Shown in pieces: positions 43,235-51,256 of a stretch of 64,000 nt of DNA. A model generated the notes under the pieces. That model worked only from the letters and a program-made list of their open reading frames with translations, did not search any database and was not told where the DNA came from. The DNA is from an uncultured Collinsella sp. (lineage in GTDB: Bacteria; Actinomycetota; Coriobacteriia; Coriobacteriales; Coriobacteriaceae): the NCBI GenBank assembly GCA_902492935.1, contig CABUNJ010000007.1, positions 1 through 64,000 on the forward strand. The letters run 5' to 3'. Made by a program: the position numbers and the translations under genes. Positions within the stretch are counted from its first letter, which is position 1. Each line of letters opens with the position of its first letter.

Positions 43235-44275
43235 TTACCTCACCCGCTTCTTCAACATGAGCACGATAACCACCGGCGCGCCGAAGATGGCGGTGACGGC
43301 GCTGATGGAAAGCTCGACGGGAGAGAACAGCGTGCGCGCGATCAAATCGCAGCCCGCGCAGAAGATGGCGCCTCCCAAGAAGCACGCAGGAATCACGCGG
43401 ATGGGCTTCGACGACTTCAGCGCCGACTTAACGAGATGCGGAACCGCGATGCCTACGAACGACACCGGACCAGCGAACGCGGTCACGCAGGCGGAGAGCA
43501 TGCTCGCTAGAAGGACGAGCACCACGCGGAAGCGTGCGACGTTCACGCCGACGCTTTTCGCGTAGGCTTCTCCCAGCTGGAAGGCGGAAAGGGGCTTCGA
43601 TATCGCGAATACGCATGCGCTCACGGTGATCACCACGACCGCGATGACCGCGACGTCGTCCCAGCTCGAACCAGAGAAGCTACCCAAAGACCAGTTGTGC
43701 AGGTTCACGATGGACTGGTCGTCGGCGAAGGCGATGAGGAAGTTCGTCGTCGCCGAGCAGATGTATCCCACCATGACGCCCGCCACGATGAGCATGGCCA
43801 TGGAACTTATGCGCCGTGCGATGAGGAGCACGAAGCCGATGGTGATAAGCGAGCCCAGAAACGCTGCGGCCACCATGGCCGGCGAGGACATGGCCTGGTT
43901 CGCGCCTAGAAGTACGATCATCGTAAGCGCGACGACGAACTTTGCGCCCGAGGAGACGCCCAAGATGAACGGGTCGGCGATAGGGTTGTTGAAAAACGTC
44001 TGCAGCAGGAACCCGGAGAGCGAAAGTGCCCCGCCGAGAAGCACGGCTGAAAGCACGCGCGGCAGGCGAATCTCCCAGATGACCTGGCTTTCCATGGAAT
44101 TGGCCGCGCCGCTCGAAAGGATGCCGGGGATGTGGTCTGCGGACACGAGCACGCTCCCGATGCACAGGTTAGCCCCGACGAGCACGATGAGGGCAACAGC
44201 GAGCAGCGCCGTCACGACGCGACACCGCGCGGCGCGCCCCGATTCGTCGTATGCCATGGAAAGTCGGCTTCTCAT
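43235..44275 (-). CDS. FecCD-family ABC permease
   Basis: The 346-residue BtuC/FecCD-type permease has about ten membrane segments and the family motifs RLPRVLSAVLLGGALSLSG, NPIADPFILGVSSGA and GPVSFVGIAVPHLVK. It forms the channel for an iron-siderophore, heme or corrinoid importer. A single permease gene implies a homodimer. It starts 4 bases after the binding-protein stop, so the operon is translationally coupled. The cobalamin riboswitch at the operon head favours a corrinoid, cobalt or tetrapyrrole cargo. Confidence 0.92.
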   Translation of the reverse strand: MRSRLSMAYDESGRAARCRVVTALLAVALIVLVGANLCIGSVLVSADHIPGILSSGAANSMESQVIWEIRLPRVLSAVLLGGALSLSGFLLQTFFNNPIADPFILGVSSGAKFVVALTMIVLLGANQAMSSPAMVAAAFLGSLITIGFVLLIARRISSMAMLIVAGVMVGYICSATTNFLIAFADDQSIVNLHNWSLGSFSGSSWDDVAVIAVVVITVSACVFAISKPLSAFQLGEAYAKSVGVNVARFRVVLVLLASMLSACVTAFAGPVSFVGIAVPHLVKSALKSSKPIRVIPACFLGGAIFCAGCDLIARTLFSPVELSISAVTAIFGAPVVIVLMLKKRVR

Positions 44276-44279
44276 GGTG

Positions 44280-45851
44280 CTAGCCGAGCTTCCTCAGATA
44301 ATGGAAGTCGCTCGCGTCATCGCCGGTGAACGCCCCGTGCAGCTCGTCGATAATGTCGGCGGTAGAAGTCATCTGCTGGTACATGTCGGCGCTTGTGACC
44401 CAGACGTTGCCGTTCTTCACGGCTTTGAACTGCGACAATAGCGCGTTTTTGCCTACGAAGTCGTTCAAGGTGGCAACCGATTCGTCGATGGTGCCGTTGT
44501 AGACGATGATGTCGGCATCCTTTGCCGTCGCGTAGAAGCGCTCCATTTCGAGCGTTACTGACGAACCTGACGTCGACGCCGTCTGCGCGTCATCGAGCGC
44601 GTAGCTGCCGCCTGCAAGCTCGATCATCTGCGCCACGTAGTCGCCCGCCCGCCGCGTGACGGCGGTCCCGTTCGAGTTAATGTAGAAATACGCCACGGTT
44701 TTACCTGACGATGCGAGCCCCGACGTTTGCTCGACGCGGGCCTTCTGTTCGTTGAACAGGTGCGCGGCCTCGTCTTCCTTGTCGAACAGGACGCCGAAAA
44801 GCTTAATCCACTCGATGCGCCCGAGTGGTTCGGGCTCACTCGACGACTGTTCGGTGAGCACGACGAGCCCGAGCTTCTGCAGCTTTTCCTTCACATCGGG
44901 CGTGTGGTTGATCATGGTGTTCTCGATGGCGAGCGTGCAGCCCGAGGCCGATATTCGCTCGTAGTCGGGCGCGCTGTACTTGCCGCCGTAGGCGATCGCC
45001 CCACTTTCGAGCGCGCTTTTGAAGCCCGCGACCGAGCAATCGTCGGCTTTCGTGCCCGACATGAGGATATTGTCGTTCGCATCGAGCGCGTCGACCAGGC
45101 ACATCGTCGCCGACGACACGAGGTACACCTTGTCGGCGGGGCGCCTTATGACCGCGATGTCGGAGCTCAACCCATCAGGTACCTTCGCATCTTGCGGCAC
45201 CACGAGGAAGCGCTCCCCGTTCGAAACGCAGATAAGCCGCAGGCCGCCTTCGAACTCGTCGACAGTGAAGTGCTCGGCGTATTCTAGCTGAAGCGTTCCC
45301 GTCGGCTCCCAGCCGCAGCCCAAATCGGTGTTGTGGAAGTCGGCCGCGGCGCCTGAAGCCGTTCCCGCAGGGGAGCCGCCACTTGCATCGTCGCCCGATT
45401 TCTCCTTCATGGTGGATGAGTCGAAGTGGAGCGTGTAATCGATGGTGTGCGGCGTCGACATGGCGACGGTCTCGGCCGACACGGCGATGTCCTCGTCGAG
45501 CGTGACGGGTATCTCGAATGTGGAGTTGCCGCCGTCGTTTACGGGCGCGTAGTCCACGCCGTCGACGGTCATCTTGTCGTAGTTCGAACTCGACCAGGTG
45601 ATGGTCGCGGTGTAGGTGTCGCCATCCTTCACAATTGTGGTGGGTGAGGCGATGCTTGCGCGCCCTGACCCGCCGGAAAGCGAGACACTCACAGTGTATT
45701 CCTGAGAGCCCGCCGTGCCACCGGTCGCGTTCGGGCTCGCACTGCACCCCGCGAAGGGAAGCGTGAGCAGGGCGACGAGAACGCAGGCGATTGCGCGCGC
45801 CGCGATGCTGCGGCGCTTCCTGCTTTCCCCCTTGGGAAGAATCGACCGCAT
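44280..45851 (-). CDS. ABC substrate-binding lipoprotein with NEAT-like N-terminal domain
   Basis: The 523-residue protein has a lipoprotein signal (lipobox LPFAGC, Cys 36), so it is anchored outside the membrane. Residues ~50-145 form a beta-rich NEAT-like domain (KDGDTYTATITWSSSNYDKM, FEIPVTLDED, HTIDYTLHF). The rest (~185-523) is a FecB/BtuF-type periplasmic binding domain (DIAVIRRPADKVYLVS, LGLVVLTEQSS). NEAT domains bind heme in other bacteria. The protein could therefore accept a porphyrin or corrinoid directly from the small lipoprotein upstream and deliver it to the permease. Confidence 0.82.
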   Translation of the reverse strand: MRSILPKGESRKRRSIAARAIACVLVALLTLPFAGCSASPNATGGTAGSQEYTVSVSLSGGSGRASIASPTTIVKDGDTYTATITWSSSNYDKMTVDGVDYAPVNDGGNSTFEIPVTLDEDIAVSAETVAMSTPHTIDYTLHFDSSTMKEKSGDDASGGSPAGTASGAAADFHNTDLGCGWEPTGTLQLEYAEHFTVDEFEGGLRLICVSNGERFLVVPQDAKVPDGLSSDIAVIRRPADKVYLVSSATMCLVDALDANDNILMSGTKADDCSVAGFKSALESGAIAYGGKYSAPDYERISASGCTLAIENTMINHTPDVKEKLQKLGLVVLTEQSSSEPEPLGRIEWIKLFGVLFDKEDEAAHLFNEQKARVEQTSGLASSGKTVAYFYINSNGTAVTRRAGDYVAQMIELAGGSYALDDAQTASTSGSSVTLEMERFYATAKDADIIVYNGTIDESVATLNDFVGKNALLSQFKAVKNGNVWVTSADMYQQMTSTADIIDELHGAFTGDDASDFHYLRKLG

Positions 45852-45855
45852 GGCG

Positions 45856-46389
45856 TTACTTCAGTGCGTCGGCGCGCAGATCGACGCCGGCGGATTCGAA
45901 CACGAGCGTGCGGTCGTACCACTGCCCTTTTCTAATGCTCCACGCGGCGCAGGCGGTGTCCTCGTCGAGCGCTTCAACGGGCACGTCGTAGGTGTACTTG
46001 CCTTCCGCATTTTCCACATAGGGGATGAAGTCGGCCTCGCTCGCGGCGGCAGCCTCGTCGCCCGTGCCCATGAAGAGCTTGCCGTAGCCCGTGCCGGAAA
46101 GTGTCATCACGCAGTGCATGGAGCCGTTTTCCACGATGAGCTGGGCGTCCACAATCCTGAACATGTTCGAGCTGGAATCTACGGTGATCGGATAGGTGCC
46201 GTCGGCCACCTTGTCGGCGGTGATGGGGGCAGCGCTTGCGCCCTCGGGCGCATCGGCCGCCTGTTCGGTCTTTTCCTGGGAATCGGCATCGCTTGCCTTT
46301 GCGCTGTCGATTGAATTTCCGCCGCAGCCGGCGAGCGAGAACGCGAAAAGCGCCGCCGACAGGGCGAAGGCGAGGGTTTTCTTCAACAT
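45856..46389 (-). CDS. Small NEAT-like lipoprotein
   Basis: The 177-residue protein has a lipobox FSLAGC with Cys 22 and an acidic Ser/Ala linker to about residue 60. One beta-rich domain follows that resembles the N-terminal domain of the neighbouring binding protein: DGTYPITVDSSSNMFRI, HCVMTLSGTGYGKLFMG, YTYDVPVEALDEDTA. The start at 46389 has an AAAGGA site. It ends 4 bases before the binding-protein start. I infer a surface ligand-capture protein; the ligand is unproven, and the classic heme Tyr motif (YxxxY) is not clearly present. Confidence 0.72.
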   Translation of the reverse strand: MLKKTLAFALSAALFAFSLAGCGGNSIDSAKASDADSQEKTEQAADAPEGASAAPITADKVADGTYPITVDSSSNMFRIVDAQLIVENGSMHCVMTLSGTGYGKLFMGTGDEAAAASEADFIPYVENAEGKYTYDVPVEALDEDTACAAWSIRKGQWYDRTLVFESAGVDLRADALK

Positions 46390-46451
46390 GGAGTGGTTCC
46401 TTTCAATCGCTTCGACCGCCCGCGCCGTGCGGTGGGCGGGCGGGATGCGAA

Positions 46452-46498
46452 TGCAACGGGCATGCGCCGTCAGTCGGGGAAGGCGCATGCCCGTTGCA
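46452..46498 (-). promoter_or_regulatory. 17-bp stem-loop between cbiK and the NEAT-like gene
   Basis: The perfect 17-bp stem (46452-46468 with 46482-46498) has a 13-base loop and no T run, so it is more likely an mRNA stability or processing hairpin than a terminator. It could protect the cbiK message or set the ratio of cbiK to transporter. Confidence 0.6.
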
Positions 46499-46533
46499 CG
46501 GGGACGCGACCGGCGCCACCGTGCGCGGCGAGT

Positions 46534-47460
46534 TTACAGCTTGGCGATGGCGTCGTCCACGTGCGAGACGTAGATGTCGTCGACCGCGACGTTCTGTCCC
46601 AGACCCTGGAGCAGGCACGTCACTTCGAAGCCGGCGGCCACGAACTTCGCAGCCCAGCTGTCGGGGTCGGTCTCGTCTGCCATGTCGTTGTTCGCGTGGT
46701 CGCCCGCGACCACCATGAACGGCGCGAGCACGGCCTTCTTGTAGCCTGCGGCGCTCGCGGCGGCGATAACATCCTCGCAGGTCGGTTCAGCCTCGACGGT
46801 GCCGACGAAGAACTGCGTCAAGCCCTCGTTCTTGAACACTTCCTGCATCTTGGCATAGTCGGCGTTGGAATCGGCTTCGGTGCCGTGGCCCATGAGGCAC
46901 AGCGCCGTCTTGCCGTCGTCGAAGGACGCCATGTTCTCCTTAATGGCTGCGGCCACCTTCTTGTAGTCGTCGTCGGAGGTGAGCAGCGGGTCGCCGAGCG
47001 AGATTTTGTCGAACTTGTCGGCGTACTTGTCGAGCTCGTCTTTCACGTCGGTGTATTCCAGGCCACCCATGAGATGCGTCGGCTGCACGACGATTTCCTT
47101 CACGCCGTCTTCCACGCAGCGGTCGAGCGCCTCGGTCATGTTGTCGATCGTGATGCCGTCGCGCTTCTTCAGCTTGTCGATGATGATCTGCGCGGTGAAG
47201 GCGCGGCGGATGTCGTAGTCCTGCCAGTACTTCTCGCGGATAGCGTCTTCGATGGCGCCGATGGTGATGTGGCGCGAGTCGTTGTAGCTCGTGCCGAAGC
47301 TCGTGACGAGGATGACCGGCTTCACGGCCTTCTCCTTTTCACTCGATTTCTCGGAACTCGCGGAGGTGTTGGAGCAGCCCGCGAGCGCGACTCCGGCGAG
47401 CGCGACGGCTCCGGTTGCTGCGGCGCCCATGAAGCCGCGGCGTGACATCTGGTCGGACAT
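46534..47460 (-). CDS. cbiK: CbiK-type cobaltochelatase with Tat motif and lipobox (predicted exported)
   Basis: CbiK inserts cobalt into sirohydrochlorin or factor II. The 308-residue protein keeps the class II chelatase residues: His 129 in QPTHLMGG, Glu 223 in GTVEAEPT, His 255 in AGDHANND. Its N-terminus is MSDQMSRRGFMGAAATG, with a twin-arginine motif (R7, R8) and a lipobox LAGC (Cys 29), followed by a Ser/Lys linker. It should therefore be folded in the cytosol, exported by Tat and lipid-anchored outside. Exported CbiK is known from Desulfovibrio, tied to heme handling. Its place in a riboswitch-led transporter operon rather than in the cbi operon is unusual. The ATG at 47460 has a GAGGAAAGGA site. 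Confidence 0.88.
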   Translation of the reverse strand: MSDQMSRRGFMGAAATGAVALAGVALAGCSNTSASSEKSSEKEKAVKPVILVTSFGTSYNDSRHITIGAIEDAIREKYWQDYDIRRAFTAQIIIDKLKKRDGITIDNMTEALDRCVEDGVKEIVVQPTHLMGGLEYTDVKDELDKYADKFDKISLGDPLLTSDDDYKKVAAAIKENMASFDDGKTALCLMGHGTEADSNADYAKMQEVFKNEGLTQFFVGTVEAEPTCEDVIAAASAAGYKKAVLAPFMVVAGDHANNDMADETDPDSWAAKFVAAGFEVTCLLQGLGQNVAVDDIYVSHVDDAIAKL

Positions 47461-47519
47461 GGTTTTTCCTTTCCTCGGTTTGCCGGTCCCCCGGCGATAG
47501 TTGCTTGTCGGCACAAGCG

Positions 47520-47735
47520 AAAGAAAAGCGCACCCCTCGGGGTTCACAAGGAGCTAACGCCACGGCGATGCCGTGAGGAAAAGGCGAAGCAGTCTGGCTT
47601 GGGGCGCGAGGCGGTTCGCCCGCGCGTCCTATACAGTAATGTCCCTTGCCCAGGATTCCCACCTGGTTCCCTCCGCAAGCCAGCGCGGGCTGTGCGGGCG
47701 CCGCGCCGGTCATTTCCTTTTATCCGATTGTCATA
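47520..47735 (-). promoter_or_regulatory. Cobalamin riboswitch heading the cbiK-transporter operon
   Basis: On the minus strand the core shows GGGAACCAGGTGGGAATCC (about 47657-47675), then ATTACTGTA (about 47634-47642), then AAGCCAGAC (about 47594-47602). These match the B12-box pattern in order and spacing. Downstream a short ACCCC/GGGGT hairpin with a T-rich tail (about 47524-47546) may be the expression platform. B12 would then lower expression of cbiK and the importer. No equivalent is seen before cbiF on the plus strand. Confidence 0.8.
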
Positions 47736-47918
47736 TGCTCGTTGCCGAAACTTTTACTATGATAGTGGGCACTTGTGAACGTGTCAAAGCCAGGGCGGGC
47801 TGCATTGCGCCTCCTGCCTGCGTATTTGCGCCGATTGCCGCCGCAGGCGCCGTGTTTTGCCCGCTGCGCGAATGGCGGCGTAAACGGTTGCGATGAGAAA
47901 CGGGAAGGGAAGGCTCGG

Positions 47919-48710
47919 ATGATTCATATCGTTGGCGCAGGCTCGGGCGCCGCCGACCTTATCACGCTGCGCGGGGCGCGTCTTCTGCGCGCGGCCGACG
48001 TGGTCGTTTGGGCGGGAAGCCTTGTGAACCCCGAGCTGCTCGCTGAGTGTAAGGAATCCTGCGTTGTCTACGACAGCGCGCACATGACTTTGGAGGAAGT
48101 GCTCGACGTGATGTGCGCGGCGGATGCACGGGGCGAGGAAGTGGTGCGCCTGCACACGGGCGACCCGTGCCTGTACGGCGCCATCCAGGAGCAGATGGAC
48201 GCGCTCGACGCGCGCGGCGTGGACTACGAGGTGGTGCCCGGCGTGTCGAGCTTTTGCGGTGCCGCGGCGGCGCTTCGCCAGGAATACACGCTGCCGGGAA
48301 TCAGCCAGTCGGTCGTGATCACGCGGCTTTCCGGGCGCACCCCCATGCCCGCGGGTGAGGACATGCGCACCATGGCGGAAAGCGGCTCCACTATGGTCAT
48401 CTTCCTGAGCTCGGGTATGCTCGCCGAGCTTTCCGCCGAGCTTTTGGCCGCGGGCCGCAGCTCCGACGAGCCGGCGGCGCTCGTGTACAAGGCGACCTGG
48501 CCTGAGGAGCGCGTGGTGCGCTGCACAGTGGGCACGCTCGCCGATGCGGGCGCGCGAGAGGGCATCGACCGCACGGCGCTCGTGGTGGTGGGCCGCGTGC
48601 TCGGAGCTCGCGGCGGGCTTGCGCACGACGGCGCGCAAGCGGAGTCGTACGAGCGCAGCAAGCTTTACGACCCTTCGTTTGCCACGGGGTATCGGAAGGC
48701 GAGCAGCTAG
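47919..48710 (+). CDS. cbiF: Cobalt-precorrin-4 C11-methyltransferase
   Basis: CbiF/CobM adds the C11 methyl during corrin ring building. The 263-residue tetrapyrrole methylase opens with IHIVGAGSGAADLITLRGARLL and shows LHTGDPCLYGAIQEQMDAL and the VVPGVSSFCGAAAALRQEYTLPG region typical of CbiF. It is the first gene of the plus-strand B12 operon. The start at 47919 has GGAAGGGAAGG upstream. The 458-base gap to cbiK holds the divergent riboswitch; no plus-strand riboswitch is evident. Confidence 0.93.
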   Translation: MIHIVGAGSGAADLITLRGARLLRAADVVVWAGSLVNPELLAECKESCVVYDSAHMTLEEVLDVMCAADARGEEVVRLHTGDPCLYGAIQEQMDALDARGVDYEVVPGVSSFCGAAAALRQEYTLPGISQSVVITRLSGRTPMPAGEDMRTMAESGSTMVIFLSSGMLAELSAELLAAGRSSDEPAALVYKATWPEERVVRCTVGTLADAGAREGIDRTALVVVGRVLGARGGLAHDGAQAESYERSKLYDPSFATGYRKASS

Positions 48711-48711
48711 C

Positions 48712-49896
48712 GTGGCCTTCGAGCACTACATATATACCGGGACGACCCGCCTGCGCTGCGGCTACACGACGGGGAGCTGCGCCGCGCTCGCGGCGAAGGC
48801 CGCCTGCGAGATGCTCTTGTCACGAAAGCCCGCCGGCCGCGTGTCGATCGTCACGCCCGGCGGGCTGCCCGTCGAGACGGACGTGGTCGACGCATGCATC
48901 GGCGAGGGGTGCACCCAGTGCGCCGTGCGAAAGGACGCAGGCGACGATGCCGATGTGACCGACGGCGTGCTCGTGTACGCGCGCGTGGAACATGCGGGGT
49001 CGGGCACGGGCGCTGCGGGCAGCAAGGGCGTGCCCGCGCGCGAATCGGAAGTTTCCGTCGATGGCGGCGTGGGCGTGGGGCGCGTGACGTTGCCCGGGCT
49101 CGAGCAGCCGGTGGGGGCGGCCGCCATCAACGCGACGCCGCGCGCGATGATCACTTCGGCGGTGCGCGAGGTGTGCGCCGCGCACGGCTTTTCTGGAAAT
49201 ATTGCTGTGACGATTTCGGTACCCGAGGGTGTTGCCCTTGCCGAAAAGACCTTCAATCCGCACCTGGGGATAGAGGGCGGAATCTCCATCCTGGGCACGA
49301 CGGGCATCGTCGAGCCGCGCAGCCTCGCTGCCTTGCGCGACAGCATCGAGCTCGAGATCCGGCAGCATGCGGCTATGGGGCGGCGCGGAGTCGTGCTCAC
49401 GCCCGGCAACTACGGCGAGCAGTTCATTTCGGGGCATTTCCACCTAAACGGTGCGCCGATGGTCTTCATCTCCAACTTCGTGGGCGATGCGATTGATTGC
49501 TGCGTTCGCGAGGGATTTACCAATGTCCTTCTTGTGGGACACATCGGCAAGCTGGTGAAGGTCGCGGGCGGAATCATGGACACCCATTCGCGTACCGCCG
49601 ACTGCCGCGCGGAGATTCTGGCCGCCCACGCGGCCTTGGCCGGCGCGGACGCGAAGACCGTGCGCGAAATCATGTCGTCGGTCACGACCACGGCGGCGCT
49701 CGAGGCAATCGAGGCCGCCGGCGTGGGGGACGCTGCGCGCGCCTCGCTCGCTGCGGCAACCGAGGACAGGTTGCGCCGCCGCGCGGCGGGCGCATGCGAT
49801 ATCGCCGCGGTCGTGTTCGACGCCGAGCGCCGCGAGCTTTTCCGCACGTCGGGCGCCGATGCAGTTATCGGGGAATTGGGGGCGACGTATGAGTAA
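48712..49896 (+). CDS. cbiD: Cobalt-precorrin-5B C1-methyltransferase CbiD
   Basis: CbiD methylates C1 in the anaerobic pathway. The 394-residue protein has the family opening LRCGYTTGSCAALAAKAA, the INATPRAMI segment, GFSGNIAVTISVPEG, the GTTGIVEPRS motif and the GNYGEQF region. It starts at GTG one base after the cbiF stop and overlaps the next small frame by 8 bases. The presence of cbiD with cbiG marks the anaerobic (early cobalt insertion) route. Confidence 0.93.
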   Translation: MAFEHYIYTGTTRLRCGYTTGSCAALAAKAACEMLLSRKPAGRVSIVTPGGLPVETDVVDACIGEGCTQCAVRKDAGDDADVTDGVLVYARVEHAGSGTGAAGSKGVPARESEVSVDGGVGVGRVTLPGLEQPVGAAAINATPRAMITSAVREVCAAHGFSGNIAVTISVPEGVALAEKTFNPHLGIEGGISILGTTGIVEPRSLAALRDSIELEIRQHAAMGRRGVVLTPGNYGEQFISGHFHLNGAPMVFISNFVGDAIDCCVREGFTNVLLVGHIGKLVKVAGGIMDTHSRTADCRAEILAAHAALAGADAKTVREIMSSVTTTAALEAIEAAGVGDAARASLAAATEDRLRRRAAGACDIAAVVFDAERRELFRTSGADAVIGELGATYE

Positions 49897-50122
49897 AGAC
49901 GTGCTGTACGGGGTGGGCCGCGCAATCGGCTGGCCGGGGACGAAGGTGGTCATGAAGGAGCGCCGCTCGCTTGCGGACACGAAGCGCATCCTTCGCGAGG
50001 AGGGCGCCTTCGACGGTGCCGAGCTCGTAGAGGACTGTGGGCTTCCGGGCGAGCGAGTGTACCACTCGCTCGACGATGTGCCCGATCGGGGCAGCTACTT
50101 CTCGACGATGGTGGTGCGCTAG
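49889..50122 (+). CDS. Internally deleted CbiL (precorrin-2 C20-methyltransferase) remnant
   Basis: The 77-residue frame begins MSKDVLYGVG, the usual opening of CbiL. It then jumps to TKVVMKERRSLADTKRIL and ends LVEDCGLPGERVYHSLDD...YFSTMVVR, which resembles the last ~60 residues of CbiL. The SAM-binding GPGD loop and the catalytic core (about 150 residues) are absent, so it cannot be an active methyltransferase. The frame is open and overlaps both cbiD (8 bases) and nearly touches cbiG, so the operon layout is preserved. No other CbiL is in the window. It could also be an assembly collapse; either way it marks where cbiL belongs. Confidence 0.65.
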   Translation: MSKDVLYGVGRAIGWPGTKVVMKERRSLADTKRILREEGAFDGAELVEDCGLPGERVYHSLDDVPDRGSYFSTMVVR

Positions 50123-51256
50123 ATGAGGGTTTCCTGCATAGCGTTCACTGAGAGGGGGTATGCGCTGGCGGAGCGCACCGCACGCGCGCTTTCCGATTGC
50201 TCGCAGACAGGTGAAGATGACCCTGGCTGGAACGTTTCCGTTTCGCGCGGGTTCGGCGAGGGGAAGGCCGACCTGCGCGCATGGACGGCGCTCGCGTGGG
50301 AAGCATCGGAAGCGCTTCTGTTCGTGGGCGCGGCGGGCATCGCCGTGCGGGCGATCGCGCCGCATGTCGCCTCGAAGGCAAACGATCCCGCGGTTGTGTT
50401 GATCGATGAGGCGGGGCGCTTTGCCGTCCCGCTTTTGTCGGGGCATTTGGGCGGTGCGAACGAGCTTGCGCAAACTGTGGCACGCGCGGCAGGGGCCATC
50501 CCTGTCATCACCACGGCGACCGACGTCCGCGGCGTGTGGGCGGTGGATACGTGGGCACGCTGTGAGGGGCTCGCCGTTTCGAATCCCGAGGCTATCAAGC
50601 GAGTGTCGGCGCGGCTGCTTTCGGGCGGGCGCGTGGCGCTCTATTCCGACATGCCGATTTCGGGACAGCCGCCTGAGGGGGTTGACATTGCGTCCGACCG
50701 CGCTCGGGCCGATATCGTCGTGTCGCCGTTCGCTGGCGCGAATGCAGGTGCGTCCGTTCGCGCGGCGGAGACAACGGGCGAGGTCGTGCCCGCCGGTGAG
50801 ACGGGGAATCCGGCGGGCGTGCGGGCGCAGGCGCCTGCGCCCGAGCCGCTTCGCCTTGTCGTGCCCTGCATCGTTGCGGGCATAGGGTGCCGTCGCGGTG
50901 CGTGCGCCGAAGCGATCGGGGAGGCGTTTCTTCTCGCGTGCGGGCAGACGGGCATCTCGCCTTCGGCCGTGCGCGAGGCGGCGACGATCGACGTGAAGGC
51001 GCACGAGGAGGGTCTGCTCGCCTTCTGCCGCGCGCGCAATATCCCGCTTGCGACGTATTCCGCAGAGGAGTTGTCGCAGGTCGAAGGCAGCGTTTCGCCA
51101 TCTGATTTCGTGCGCGCGACGGTGGGGGTCGACAACGTGTGCGAGCGCGCGGCGCTCGCGGACGGGGGCAAACTTATCTTCCCGAAGCTCGCTCACGGCG
51201 GCGTGACCGTGGCGTTTTCCAAGGTAACTATCAAACTTTCGTTTAAGGAGCGGTGA
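50123..51256 (+). CDS. cbiG: Cobalt-precorrin-5A hydrolase CbiG
   Basis: CbiG opens the delta-lactone ring and releases acetaldehyde, a step specific to the anaerobic route. The 377-residue protein has the N-terminal domain (CIAFTERGYALAERTA), the signature GAAGIAVRAIAPHV...SGHLGGANELA, a variable linker of about 60 residues, and the C-terminal CbiG/CobE-like domain (GIGCRRGACAEAIGEAF). It starts directly after the CbiL remnant and overlaps cbiH. Confidence 0.92.
   Translation: MRVSCIAFTERGYALAERTARALSDCSQTGEDDPGWNVSVSRGFGEGKADLRAWTALAWEASEALLFVGAAGIAVRAIAPHVASKANDPAVVLIDEAGRFAVPLLSGHLGGANELAQTVARAAGAIPVITTATDVRGVWAVDTWARCEGLAVSNPEAIKRVSARLLSGGRVALYSDMPISGQPPEGVDIASDRARADIVVSPFAGANAGASVRAAETTGEVVPAGETGNPAGVRAQAPAPEPLRLVVPCIVAGIGCRRGACAEAIGEAFLLACGQTGISPSAVREAATIDVKAHEEGLLAFCRARNIPLATYSAEELSQVEGSVSPSDFVRATVGVDNVCERAALADGGKLIFPKLAHGGVTVAFSKVTIKLSFKER

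Noticed and set aside
47775..47918. Possible second cobalamin riboswitch before cbiF, suggested by an AAAGCCAGGG string
   Set aside because: The GGTGxxAATCC and ACTGT core elements are absent on this strand, so the single string is not enough.
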